Both the position numbers and the translations under genes were made by a program. From Paractinoplanes ovalisporus (lineage in GTDB: Bacteria > Actinomycetota > Actinomycetes > Mycobacteriales > Micromonosporaceae): a stretch of 64,000 nucleotides of DNA. This document shows, in pieces, positions 7,455-15,099 of this stretch. The notes under the pieces were generated by a model. The model did not search any database. It was given only the letters and a program-made list of their open reading frames with translations, and had not been told where the DNA came from. The stretch lies in NCBI RefSeq assembly GCF_016834655.1, contig NZ_JAENHP010000008.1:1-64000 (forward strand), given 5' to 3'. Every line of letters starts with the position of its first letter. Positions within the stretch are counted from its first letter, which is position 1.

Positions 7455-8141
7455 GTGACCGGACGATCTCGAACGGTGGTGGCGCTCGCCGCGGTGGGCG
7501 CCACCTTCGTGCTGGTGGCCCTCGGCTTCTACGCGGCCCTGCACGTCCGGCCCCCGTCGGCCGAGCTCGACTGGACGCGACGGACCATCAGCCAGTACGC
7601 GCTTCTGGAGAACGGCTGGTGGTTCGACGCGGCGACGCTGCTGCTGGCCGCGGGCTCGGTCGCGGTTCTGGAAGCGGCGCGGCGGGCCGGGGTCGTCCGC
7701 GGCGGCGCGGCCGTGGCCCTGCTGCTGTGGGCGGCCGGCCTGGTCGGCGTGGTCTGGTTCGAGAAGCACAACTGGGCCGTCGGCCCGTCGATGAGCGGCG
7801 ACATCCACCGCGTGGCGAGCGTCGTCGCCTTCCTGAGCCTGCCGGTGGCGGCGCTGCTGGCCACCGCCCGCTCCTGGCGTGACACCGGCGCCCGCCTGGT
7901 CGCATTTGGTGGCGCGCTGTCGCTGCTCTGCTTCACCCCGATCCTGTGGGCCGTGTTTTCCGAGCCGTGGACCGGGGTGCGCTGGTGGCGGGCCATCCCG
8001 CTCGGCGCCGTGGAACGCGCGCTGGGGCTGGTCGAGGTGGTGACGCTGCTGTTGATCGCCGGGTGGGCGGTCTACGCCGCGAGCTCGACGATGCGGTCGG
8101 CGACCCGTCCGACGGCGGTGGCGTCGAACAGGATCGAGTAG
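7455..8141 (+). CDS. DUF998-family integral membrane protein
   Basis: Protein of 228 aa with about six hydrophobic helices (e.g. VVALAAVGATFVLVALGFYA; ATLLLAAGSVAVL; AVALLLWAAGLVGVVW). The DWTRRTISQYAL and W-FD-A region resembles the DUF998 family of actinobacterial membrane proteins of unknown function. The GTG start at 7455 sits directly on a GGGAG, so the true start may be a GTG slightly downstream. Its 3' end overlaps the convergent hydrolase gene by 70 bp. Confidence 0.75.
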   Translation: MTGRSRTVVALAAVGATFVLVALGFYAALHVRPPSAELDWTRRTISQYALLENGWWFDAATLLLAAGSVAVLEAARRAGVVRGGAAVALLLWAAGLVGVVWFEKHNWAVGPSMSGDIHRVASVVAFLSLPVAALLATARSWRDTGARLVAFGGALSLLCFTPILWAVFSEPWTGVRWWRAIPLGAVERALGLVEVVTLLLIAGWAVYAASSTMRSATRPTAVASNRIE

Positions 8142-8902
8142 TGGTTGACGTCCGGAACCAGCTCGACCGGGAACCGGACGTCCGCCAGGCGACCCGCGTC
8201 GTACAGCCCCTGCGCCTCGTTCAGCATGCCGCGTTCGGCGTACAGAAGCCGTACGGGGCAATCGATCTTGGGAATGACACTCTCGGTCATCAGCGTGTCG
8301 GTGGCGTCGGCGCGCACCGCCTCCAACGAGCACGACGAGCGGTCACCGGCAAAATCCCGGAGCACGTACGCCTCGATGTCCGGTTCCCAGCCGTCGGCGA
8401 GCGCGGGGTGTCGCCGGAAGAAGCTCACGTACGCCTCGGCGCTCGGAAACGTCATGCTCAGGCGCTGCATGGCGGGGCCGATGACGGCCTCCAGCACCTG
8501 GTCGATGCCGACGCCGGACGGAACCGGCAGGGGCAGCCCGCCGTCGACCAGCAGGATCCCGCTGATCCGGTCGGGATAGGCGGCGGCCGTCGACCCCACG
8601 ACAAAACCGCCCATCGAGTGCCCGACCAACGGCACGCGCCCGACACCCAGATGATCGGCGATCGCGATGAGATCGGTGGCATGAGAGGCCATCCCGTACG
8701 GGCCGGGCAGCGCGTTGCTGCGGGCGCGACCGCGCAGGTCAGGGGCGACGAGCTGGACCCGCCCGCCGAGCGCCCGGGCCAGCCCCTCGAAGGCGAGCGC
8801 GTTGGCCGTGATGCCGTGGGCGGCCAGCACAACCGGGCCCGTTCCCGGCCACCGGCACACCCGCAGCGCGCCGCCGGCCACCTCTACGTCGAACTCGTCC
8901 AT
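8072..8902 (-). CDS. Alpha/beta hydrolase
   Basis: Protein of 276 aa with the alpha/beta hydrolase fold: oxyanion segment LAAHGITAN, nucleophile elbow GHSMGGF (Ser), acid region within PVRLLYAERGM, and the C-terminal His in VPDVNHYSILF. Substrate unknown. It starts 1 nt after the stop of the 3-hydroxybutyrate dehydrogenase-like gene and is surely co-transcribed with it, so a carboxylic ester or lactone in the same pathway is plausible. The 3' end is antisense to the end of the DUF998 gene. Confidence 0.88.
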   Translation of the reverse strand: MDEFDVEVAGGALRVCRWPGTGPVVLAAHGITANALAFEGLARALGGRVQLVAPDLRGRARSNALPGPYGMASHATDLIAIADHLGVGRVPLVGHSMGGFVVGSTAAAYPDRISGILLVDGGLPLPVPSGVGIDQVLEAVIGPAMQRLSMTFPSAEAYVSFFRRHPALADGWEPDIEAYVLRDFAGDRSSCSLEAVRADATDTLMTESVIPKIDCPVRLLYAERGMLNEAQGLYDAGRLADVRFPVELVPDVNHYSILFDATAVGRVADRIVELAA

Positions 8903-8903
8903 G

Positions 8904-9671
8904 TCAGTGCGCCGTCCATCCGCCGTCGATCGCGATCGAGGCCCCGGTGATCAGGTCGGCGGCCGGGGTGCACAGGTACGCCACCAGCTCGGCCACCTCC
9001 TCCGGGGCGATCAGCCGCTTGATCGCGGCCCGGTCCAGCATGATCTTCTCGATCACCTCGGACTCGCTGATGCCGTGCACCTGCGCCTGGTCGGCGATCT
9101 GCTTGTCGACCAGCGGGGTGCGTACGAAGGCCGGGTTGACGCAGTTGGAGGTGACGCCCCGGCCCGCGCCCTCGAGCGCCACGGTCTTCGACAGCCCTTC
9201 GAGGCCGTGCTTGGCGGTGACATAGGCGGCCTTGAACGGCGACGCGATCAGCCCGTGCACCGAGGAGATGTTGACGATGCGGCCCCACCCCACGCCGTAC
9301 ATGTGGGGAAGGACCCGGCGGACCAGGCGGAACGGTGCCTCGACCATGACCCGCTGCAGATAGGCGAACCGCTCGGGCGGGAACTCGGGCAGAGGCGCCA
9401 CGAACTGCAGTCCGGCGTTGTTGACCAGGATGTCGACCTCGGCCTGAAGCGTGTCGACGGCGGCCGGATCGGACAGGTCGGCGACCACCGCCTGCCCGCC
9501 GATCGCCTCCGCGACCTCCTTGGCGGCGTCGTCCGCGACATCCACCACCAGCACCTTCGCGCCGGCCGCGGCCAGCCGGGTCGCCACCGCCCGCCCGATG
9601 CCGCTGCCGGCCCCCGTGACCAGGGCGGTCCGCCCGGCCAGCTGGAGCCCGACCACCTGTGTCGTCGTCAT
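8904..9671 (-). CDS. 3-hydroxybutyrate dehydrogenase-like SDR
   Basis: Protein of 255 aa, start MTTTQVVGLQLAG chosen because the SDR fold begins right after it. It has Rossmann motif TGAGSGIG, NNAG, catalytic Ser in NISSVHG and YxxxK in YVTAKHG. The segment VNPAFVRTPLVDKQI followed by IKRLIAPEEVA is characteristic of D-3-hydroxybutyrate dehydrogenases, which interconvert 3-hydroxybutyrate and acetoacetate with NAD. It is the first gene of an operon with the hydrolase at 8072 and is divergent from the reductase at 9766 (94-bp shared promoter region). Confidence 0.88.
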   Translation of the reverse strand: MTTTQVVGLQLAGRTALVTGAGSGIGRAVATRLAAAGAKVLVVDVADDAAKEVAEAIGGQAVVADLSDPAAVDTLQAEVDILVNNAGLQFVAPLPEFPPERFAYLQRVMVEAPFRLVRRVLPHMYGVGWGRIVNISSVHGLIASPFKAAYVTAKHGLEGLSKTVALEGAGRGVTSNCVNPAFVRTPLVDKQIADQAQVHGISESEVIEKIMLDRAAIKRLIAPEEVAELVAYLCTPAADLITGASIAIDGGWTAH

Positions 9672-9765
9672 AGGGCCGAACCTACCCCGCCGATGTGAGG
9701 CAAACCGGCGACCGGACCTTCTCACTTCGATCATGCGGACGGGGATGCTCACTACCGTCGCCGTC

Positions 9766-10695
9766 ATGAGAGCGGTCAGCATCAAACAGTTCGGTGACCC
9801 CGACGGCATGGTCGTGGTGGAAAAACCCGACCCGGTCCCGTACGCCGGTCAGGTGCTCGTCGAAACCGAGGCGATCGGCGTCGGCGGGGTCGACGCGGTG
9901 ATCCGGCGCGGCACCCTGGGCGGCTTCCCCGAGGGTCTCATCCCCGGCAGTGAGGTGGCCGGGGTGGTCACCGCGGTCGGCGCGGGCGTCGACTCTTCGT
10001 GGGTGGGCCGGCGGGTGTGGGCCTTCACCGGCGTCGGCGGCGCGTATGCCGGGCGGGCGGTCGCGCGTATCGAGGATGTGACCCCGCTGCCGCCCGCCCT
10101 GTCGGCGGTCGACGCCGTGACCATCGGTGGCGCCGGCCCGGTGGCGCACTTCGCGCTGGCCCACGTGGGGTATGCCGCCGGTCAGTCGTTGTTGGTCCGC
10201 GGCGCGGCCGGAAGCATCGGCATCATGACCGTCCAGCTGGCGTCCTCTTCCGTCGCTGTGACTACCTCGTCTGCGGCGCGGGGCGAGCGGCTCCGCGCGC
10301 TGGGTGCCACGACCGTGCTCGACCGTTCCGGTGGCGAGGACGAACATGACGTCATCCTCGACATTGTCGGCGGTCCCGACCTGCCGTTGTTCCTCGACCG
10401 CCTGTCCGACAACGGTCGTCTGGTGTCGGTCGGTGTGGTGGGTGGCTTCCCGCCCGCCGATTTCGGCATGGCGCTGGTGCGCTCGTTCCAGCGCTCCCGC
10501 ACGTACGCCACATTCAGCCTGAACACGATTCCCGAGGGCGACCGCAACGCCGTACGGGAAAAGCAGTTCGAGGCCACCGTACGGGGTGACCTCCGCGCCG
10601 TGGTCCACGACGTGCTGCCCCTGGACGAGGCCGCCGAGGCGCACCGCCGCATGGACGCGGGCGAAGTCTTCGGCCGGATCGTCCTGACCGTCTGA
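9766..10695 (+). CDS. Zinc-binding-dehydrogenase-family quinone oxidoreductase
   Basis: Protein of 309 aa, MDR superfamily. A GroES-like N domain (MRAVSIKQFGDPDGM, IPGSEVAGVV) is followed by the nucleotide-binding domain with LLVRGAAGSIGIMTVQLA. The catalytic zinc ligands of alcohol dehydrogenases are absent, which fits the NADPH:quinone reductase/enoyl reductase branch. ATG 9766 was preferred over the longer upstream frame because similarity starts here. Probably a cytosolic NADPH-dependent reductase. Confidence 0.85.
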   Translation: MRAVSIKQFGDPDGMVVVEKPDPVPYAGQVLVETEAIGVGGVDAVIRRGTLGGFPEGLIPGSEVAGVVTAVGAGVDSSWVGRRVWAFTGVGGAYAGRAVARIEDVTPLPPALSAVDAVTIGGAGPVAHFALAHVGYAAGQSLLVRGAAGSIGIMTVQLASSSVAVTTSSAARGERLRALGATTVLDRSGGEDEHDVILDIVGGPDLPLFLDRLSDNGRLVSVGVVGGFPPADFGMALVRSFQRSRTYATFSLNTIPEGDRNAVREKQFEATVRGDLRAVVHDVLPLDEAAEAHRRMDAGEVFGRIVLTV

Positions 10696-10926
10696 TCGCA
10701 CCCGACCTGCGACAACGCGGACGACGCCGCCGAGATCGTGCGGCCGAGCCTCGCCGCCCCGTACACACTGAGCTGTGGAAATGTCGAGGGCGGCGGCAGC
10801 GTGGGCGTGGCCGTAGCCGACCCCGGTCAGACCCCCGACGAGGTGATCGAGGCCGCCGACAAGCAGATGTACCTGTCCAAAATGCGTCGCCGGGCCATGG
10901 CCGGAGCCTCGATACTGCCGCGGTGA
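10696..10926 (+). pseudogene. C-terminal relic of a GGDEF diguanylate cyclase
   Basis: The frame between the reductase stop and 10926 reads CDNADDAAEI, then APYTL, then SVGVAVADPGQTPDEVI followed by AADKQMYLSKMRRR. These are the last motifs of GGDEF domains. The catalytic GGDEF loop and everything before it are missing, and the fragment starts immediately behind an unrelated stop codon, so it cannot make an active cyclase. Its stop overlaps the GTG of the next gene (GTGA), suggesting it was once the upstream partner of that gene. Confidence 0.7.
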
Positions 10927-11891
10927 CTCTGCTACCCAAGGCCTTGGTCCCCGGCGATCTGATCGTCATCGCGGCGTTGTCCGGCCCCCTGCCTGCGGCC
11001 TACGAGCCCAACCTCGTGCAGGCCGAGAAGGTGCTGGAGCGGATGGGATTCCGCGTCCGGCGGGCGCCGCTGCTCGAGGCCGACCGCCGGCGCTGGTGGA
11101 GCGCGGCCCGGCCCGAGGAGATCGCGGCCGAGCTGAACGGCCTCCTGCGCGACCCCGAGGTGCGCGCGATCATCGCGAACGACGGCGGACAGACCGTCTT
11201 CGGCTACCTCGACCTGATCGACTACGAGGCGATCCGGGCCGACCCCAAGCCGATCCTCGGATACAGCGACATCTCCCTGCTGCACCTGGTGCTCCACGCC
11301 CGTACGGGATTGGCGGGCTTCCACACCGACTTGGCGACACCCGGCTTGGGCGGTTCGTGGCCGGCCGCCCCCGCCGCCCGGCAGGCCGAGCTGGAAAACC
11401 TCTACTCCACGCTGCTGACCAGCACCGACCCGATCGGCCCGCTGCCGTCCTCGCCGTCGTGGGAGTGCTGGCGCCCCGGCCGCGCCGAGGGAACCCTGAT
11501 CGGCGGCGTGATCAACCGCATCGCGCTGGTCCAGGCCACGCCGTACGCGCTTCCGCTGGACCGTTTCGACGGCGCGATCCTGTTCTGGGAGGAGATCGGC
11601 GGGTTGGCCGCATACGTGTGGACCTACCTGCACGTGCTGCGCCACAGCGGCATCCTCGACCGCATCGCCGGCATGGTGGTCGGCATTCCGCGCGACATCG
11701 AAGGCCTGGGCGACCCCACCCTGCAGGAGATCGTCCTGGACGTCCTGGGCAACCGTGACATCCCCGTCCTGGGCAACGTCGAGTTCGGACACGCCGCCCC
11801 CAACCTGCCCATGCCAGTCGGCCTCCGCGCATCCCTGAACGCCGACGAACGAACGCTGTCCCTGCTCGAACCGGCCGTGCGACCCGGATGA
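10923..11891 (+). CDS. LD-carboxypeptidase (peptidase S66)
   Basis: Protein of 322 aa of the S66 family, which cuts the L-Lys/Dap-D-Ala bond in murein tetrapeptides during recycling, or related peptides in the MccF branch. Motifs: N-terminal GDLIVIAALSG, ANDGGQTVFG, the nucleophile Ser115 in LGYSDIS, WEEIGG and the C-terminal His in EFGHAAPNLPMPVG. NDGG replaces the more common RGG-GG loop, so it may be closer to the MccF-like subgroup. GTG start overlaps the GGDEF relic; its stop overlaps the next gene by 4 nt. Confidence 0.85.
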   Translation: MTLLPKALVPGDLIVIAALSGPLPAAYEPNLVQAEKVLERMGFRVRRAPLLEADRRRWWSAARPEEIAAELNGLLRDPEVRAIIANDGGQTVFGYLDLIDYEAIRADPKPILGYSDISLLHLVLHARTGLAGFHTDLATPGLGGSWPAAPAARQAELENLYSTLLTSTDPIGPLPSSPSWECWRPGRAEGTLIGGVINRIALVQATPYALPLDRFDGAILFWEEIGGLAAYVWTYLHVLRHSGILDRIAGMVVGIPRDIEGLGDPTLQEIVLDVLGNRDIPVLGNVEFGHAAPNLPMPVGLRASLNADERTLSLLEPAVRPG

Positions 11892-12283
11892 GTGAGACGC
11901 CAAGCGCCGGGACCCGAGTCGTTCTCGTCGACGACCTTCGGTCATTCGTCGATGGCCGCCGGGCTGAGGTGGCTCGCACGAGCGAGGCCGGCGTGCGGCT
12001 TCTCGAGGGATACCGCGGGCGGCGTCTCGACGAGCTCTGGCTCGACCACGACCTCGGCGAGGACGACACGATCTGGCCGGTCGTGGAGGTTCTCGAACGC
12101 GCTGCCTTCGACGGCCGCCCGTTGGACATCGGCGTCATCAAGATTCACTCAGCCAACCCAGCGGGCGCCGCGAAGATGACCCAGGCGCTCCGCCGTTGGG
12201 GCTACCGAGTAACGCCGGCATCCGGTTCCACAGCCGTCGGATACTTGGACAAGCCTGTCAGTCCGGCGGAACCCCCGGCTTGA
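11888..12283 (+). CDS. Cyclic-phosphate-processing receiver-like (cREC) protein
   Basis: Protein of 131 aa. It has a receiver-like fold without a normal phospho-acceptor pattern: VVLVDDLRSF, then ELWLDHDLGEDD, then KIHSANPAGAAKM. The LDHDLG and IHSxNPxG motifs match the cREC family predicted (Burroughs and Aravind) to process 2',3'-cyclic phosphates in RNA repair. It overlaps the LD-carboxypeptidase stop by 4 nt (ATGA). It lies directly before the tRNA-Arg relic and the ApeA-like gene, which makes an RNA-damage link tempting but unproven. Confidence 0.75.
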   Translation: MSETPSAGTRVVLVDDLRSFVDGRRAEVARTSEAGVRLLEGYRGRRLDELWLDHDLGEDDTIWPVVEVLERAAFDGRPLDIGVIKIHSANPAGAAKMTQALRRWGYRVTPASGSTAVGYLDKPVSPAEPPA

Positions 12284-12293
12284 CGTGCCGGGG
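12273..12293 (+). terminator. Hairpin over the cREC stop codon
   Basis: CCCCGGC and GCCGGGG form a 7-bp stem with a 7-nt loop that includes the TGA at 12281. There is no T-tract, so termination is only possible. Confidence 0.35.
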
Positions 12294-12309
12294 ATCTGCC
12301 GACGAACGG

Positions 12310-12409
12310 GACGATGGGGGATCCACGGGGCTTGCTCCCACGGCGTGGGGTCTGGGGTTCGGGCCCCAGGAAGAATAAAGCGCGCCCGACACAAAGCGCG
12401 CCCGGCAGC
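12310..12409 (-). repeat. Copy B of the tRNA-Arg downstream flank
   Basis: On the minus strand this follows the tRNA relic at 12410-12452 and reads GCTGCCGGGCGCGC, a short insertion with a second GGGCGCGC, then CCTGGGGCCCGAACCCCAG, ending GGATCCCCCATCG. It aligns with copies at 124-206 and 14594-14678 in the same order, so it includes the original 3' flank of the tRNA gene. Confidence 0.7.
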
Positions 12410-12452
12410 GTCCGGCAGGATTCGAATCTGCAACGACGAATTAGAGGTTCAT
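12410..12452 (-). pseudogene. 3'-half relic of tRNA-Arg(TCT)
   Basis: On the minus strand the sequence CCTCTAATTCGTCG is followed by GCAGATTCGAATCCTGCC. This corresponds to the anticodon loop through T-arm and acceptor 3' strand of an actinobacterial tRNA-Arg(TCT). The T-arm has the 7-nt loop TTCGAAT, but the conserved G53-C61 pair is A-C. The 5' half is absent. It matches the relic at 14679-14751 in orientation and is the left direct repeat around the ApeA-like gene. Confidence 0.65.
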
Positions 12453-12834
12453 CCAACCCCGTGTGGATCTCCCCTCGACTGTCCGCAGTGGTTTCTGTCT
12501 GTCCAGGTAGACACCACTGCAAGTACAGGATGTCTAAGCACGCGTTCGGACATGCCGGCGTCTCAAGATTCCGCGCCAAACCTGTGCCCTAAACGGAGGG
12601 CTCTCCGTTCACGGCTTCGTGATTCTGACCTCACGGCGCGTCCGCGGGTGGCCTCTGGTTACCCCAGACGTTTGTCGCCGGTTGTGTCGACGTCCAGCTC
12701 GCTTACTGGTGTGGATTAGGTCGACAGTGCGGCCCATTCCTTCTGGGAGCACCGAGACATCCGCTTGGCACTGGGGGCGGAGGCGCCGACCCGACGGCAA
12801 CGAGAGTTGAGCCTCCACGTATCGTTAGGCTAGC
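12453..12834. other. Gene-free stretch with an inverted repeat
   Basis: No credible coding frame. At 12485-12520 an inverted repeat pairs GCAGTGGTTTCT with AGACACCACTGC (11 of 12 positions) around a 12-nt loop; no T-tract follows. Base composition is already less GC-rich than the chromosome on the left. The rest shows nothing recognisable. Confidence 0.4.
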
Positions 12835-14229
12835 TTACGCCACGGAGACGAACTTTCCCGCCACCACTTCGACTCCATCGGCCTTCATGCCATCAAAGAT
12901 TCGGGAAACCTGCCATCCCTTGGCGTACTTGGCTACAGTTCCGCCAGCACTCGGAAGGCGTTGAAGAATCGCCATCCGCGCTAAAGCCAAAGAAATTTTC
13001 CCGGCGTATATGCTATGAAGCGCATCGGGAAAATCGCCACGGTCTGGGTGCTTTATCGTGTTGTAATTACTTGCCATTGCTCTGGCGAACTCGATCCGGC
13101 TTTCCGCAACTGCAGAGACGTCGATATCGAGTGCATCAATCACTCGGTAGAAGTAGGTGCTGGTCGTAGGCCTAGCGCTCACGCTAGTCAGGGTGGGTTC
13201 TTCGCCGAAGGCTGAACCTAGGGCAATGCCTAGCGCCTCGACGCTCATCGAGCAATTTATAACCTTGTCTTCCGCAAAGGTGTGGGGGCGCTGCAATATC
13301 GACGCTACCGGAAGGATGGACCGGCGCGAACTGTCATACTCCTTCGACCACCATTCGAGATCTGACGCATCTAGGTTTTTACTAGCAACTATTGGCCAGT
13401 CCGATGTGGGTACGGCGTCTTGGCTATTCTCGGATATGGTGCCCGCGCAAATAATTCGCTCGTAAGCCGCGCCTCGGATTTTACCGTCGAGCATTCGGAT
13501 CCCGAACCCTTGATCTCTCACAAAATGCTCGACAAAGCGCACGCCGGGTCCGGCAAGGATCGACAATAGGTCACGGAATTTCCTGTGCTCGGCAAGGTGC
13601 CTGTCGACCGGGCTAGGCTTCGGGAATCGACTTTCGAGGATAGCGTCGTCTGCCAGATGGATGCCGCGGCCAGTTGCGTCGGATTGTGTCCAATGTGTCG
13701 CAATGCTCATTCGAGCAGGTCCCTGTTCCCACTCGAAACCTCTATTGGACTGGACTGTGTAATCGACTCGCATCTTCCGGGGGCCCGCGCGGTCAACGAG
13801 CTCGGTCGACCAATCGATTGACGATAGATTCGACCATGCAGCCAAGCCGTCAATCCGCGAGACCATTTTTGTCACAAGAAGCCGGCTATCAGCCTGGCCG
13901 GTGCGTTCGGCGAAGACAGCCTCTCGCGCTCGCAGCCGTCCGATATCGAGATGGGTGCCCTTGACGGAGCGGATCACCCTGCAGTCGTAGAGTGAAACGT
14001 AAAGATCTTCCGATCTGAACAGCAGGCTAGACGGGGCTATGTCGTTGTTGAACCAGCTCGCTGGAACCACAAACTGCTCGGTACCAAATTCGATATACGG
14101 AATTTCTGCAAGCACACCTAACTTGCGGTCGATCCAAATAGATCCAACAACGCATTGATGGGCAACACCATCAGCGTAGATGAATATTCCGGTGCGCTTG
14201 TCGCCTGGCTCCAATGCCGACTTTCTCAT
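12835..14229 (-). CDS. ApeA-like antiphage candidate with HEPN-like domain
   Basis: Protein of 464 aa. The N-terminal third has the pattern of ApeA N-terminal domain 1: VVGSIWIDRKLGVLAEI, PSSLLFRSEDLYVSLYDC, then KMVSRIDGLAAWSNL. The C-terminal ~130 residues resemble the ApeA HEPN domain: VINCSMSVEALGIAL, then ASNYNTIKHP, then LALARMAILQRLPSAG. ApeA is a single-gene abortive-infection protein thought to act as a HEPN ribonuclease. Here the usual R-N-x3-H reads Y-N-x3-H. GGGGAG lies upstream of the ATG. The gene is AT-richer than its surroundings, is alone, and is flanked by direct repeats, all signs of transfer. Assignment rests on motif reading only. Confidence 0.6.
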   Translation of the reverse strand: MRKSALEPGDKRTGIFIYADGVAHQCVVGSIWIDRKLGVLAEIPYIEFGTEQFVVPASWFNNDIAPSSLLFRSEDLYVSLYDCRVIRSVKGTHLDIGRLRAREAVFAERTGQADSRLLVTKMVSRIDGLAAWSNLSSIDWSTELVDRAGPRKMRVDYTVQSNRGFEWEQGPARMSIATHWTQSDATGRGIHLADDAILESRFPKPSPVDRHLAEHRKFRDLLSILAGPGVRFVEHFVRDQGFGIRMLDGKIRGAAYERIICAGTISENSQDAVPTSDWPIVASKNLDASDLEWWSKEYDSSRRSILPVASILQRPHTFAEDKVINCSMSVEALGIALGSAFGEEPTLTSVSARPTTSTYFYRVIDALDIDVSAVAESRIEFARAMASNYNTIKHPDRGDFPDALHSIYAGKISLALARMAILQRLPSAGGTVAKYAKGWQVSRIFDGMKADGVEVVAGKFVSVA

Positions 14230-14593
14230 ATTCGATAGCTCCCCGCGTGACTACTAACGGCTAGCCGGACTCTAGCGGGTGAATTCTGGCGTTGTAAATT
14301 GAGATAAGAGCTCATAGATGTTCGAACCCCATCCGGGGTGTCTCGATCTCGGCGTGACCCGTGACTGAGGTGGCACTCAGCCGAGAGTCTTGTACAGGCA
14401 TGCGGCGGCGCGCTAACTGGCCTCGCGCGAATCGGCTGTGGCCTGTGCGCCAACAACAGTCATTCCTCGGCCAGATACGCTCTCCGGAGCGAGAAGCGGC
14501 TGATGATCAACTTTGGCTGGTGCCGCAGCGCCTTCCCCAAACGAGCCAAAATAGCAAGATGATCGGAACGCCGGTCGTGGGGCGCTGGGCGAC
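14230..14593. other. Promoter-side stretch of the ApeA-like gene, no gene seen
   Basis: Contains the ribosome site and presumably the promoter of the gene at 14229 (minus strand), plus an AT-rich segment around 14290-14320. Short open frames exist on both strands, but none has a ribosome site with coding character. I see no integrase or partner gene. Confidence 0.35.
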
Positions 14594-14678
14594 ACGATGA
14601 TGGGGATCCGGGGGCTTGCCCTACGGCGTGGGGTCTGGGGCTCGGGCCCAAGGCGAGGGCAGTCCAGCGCGCCCGGCA
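14594..14678 (-). repeat. Copy C of the tRNA-Arg downstream flank
   Basis: On the minus strand, directly after the tRNA relic: CTGCCGGGCGCGCTGG, then GGGCCCGAGCCCCAGACC, CCACGCCGTAGGG and GGATCCCCATC. Same order and orientation as copy B at 12310-12409, making a direct repeat that brackets the ApeA-like gene. Confidence 0.7.
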
Positions 14679-14751
14679 GTCCGGCAGGCGAATTTGCGAC
14701 CGACGGATTAGAAGCCTGCTGCCCTATCTGCTGAGCTCCGAGCGCATCGCG
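14679..14751 (-). pseudogene. Decayed full-length tRNA-Arg(TCT)
   Basis: On the minus strand GGAGCTCAGCAGATAGGGC forms a plausible D-arm (GCTC/GGGC), followed by an anticodon loop CTTCTAA with anticodon TCT in a stem with one mismatch. Then comes CGGTCGCAAATTCGCC, in which the T-stem no longer pairs. The acceptor strands do not match either. It is therefore a dead copy rather than a working tRNA. It is more complete than the relic at 12410 and shares its 3' half. Confidence 0.65.
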
Positions 14752-15099
14752 CCACAATTTGAGTTCGAGTGCGGCTTGGCGTCGCTGCCTGCGAGCAGCC
14801 GCCGTGGTCTTGAACCGCTGGCCACGGTCGGCCCTACCTCTTGTCGTCGAGGTCAGCAGCCGACACGACGGTCATGGTAGGTGTCTGCAACCCGGGACCC
14901 CACGAGCCACTCGAAGTCATCCCAGTAGGTAGAAGGTGGTCTTGAACCGCTGCCTGGCTGCAAGGACATGGGAGCCGATCACGCCCACGGTTTCTAGCCG
15001 GCGGTTCGGCCGTAAATATCTTCGGCACTTCGAAAGATCGTCACGGGGGTCGCCGGCCGGACCGTTGCGTGCGGGCTGTCACCTGAGCCCGGACCCGGC
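14752..15099. other. Gene-free stretch, possible gene debris
   Basis: The 17-mer GTGGTCTTGAACCGCTG occurs twice (near 14808 and 14935), suggesting a duplicated remnant. Several short minus-strand frames look protein-like, for instance one reading TYWDDFEWLVGSRVADTY, but each is interrupted and lacks a start. No gene can be supported. Confidence 0.35.

Noticed and set aside
12835..14229. Prophage fragment
   Set aside because: No integrase, capsid, terminase or lysis gene; a single defence-like gene between att-like repeats fits better.
14679..14751. Functional tRNA-Arg(TCT)
   Set aside because: T-stem and acceptor strands do not pair, so it cannot fold into a working tRNA.
14834..15028. 64-codon minus-strand frame
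   Set aside because: No ribosome site, no conserved motif, and contains half of a duplicated 17-mer; treated as debris.
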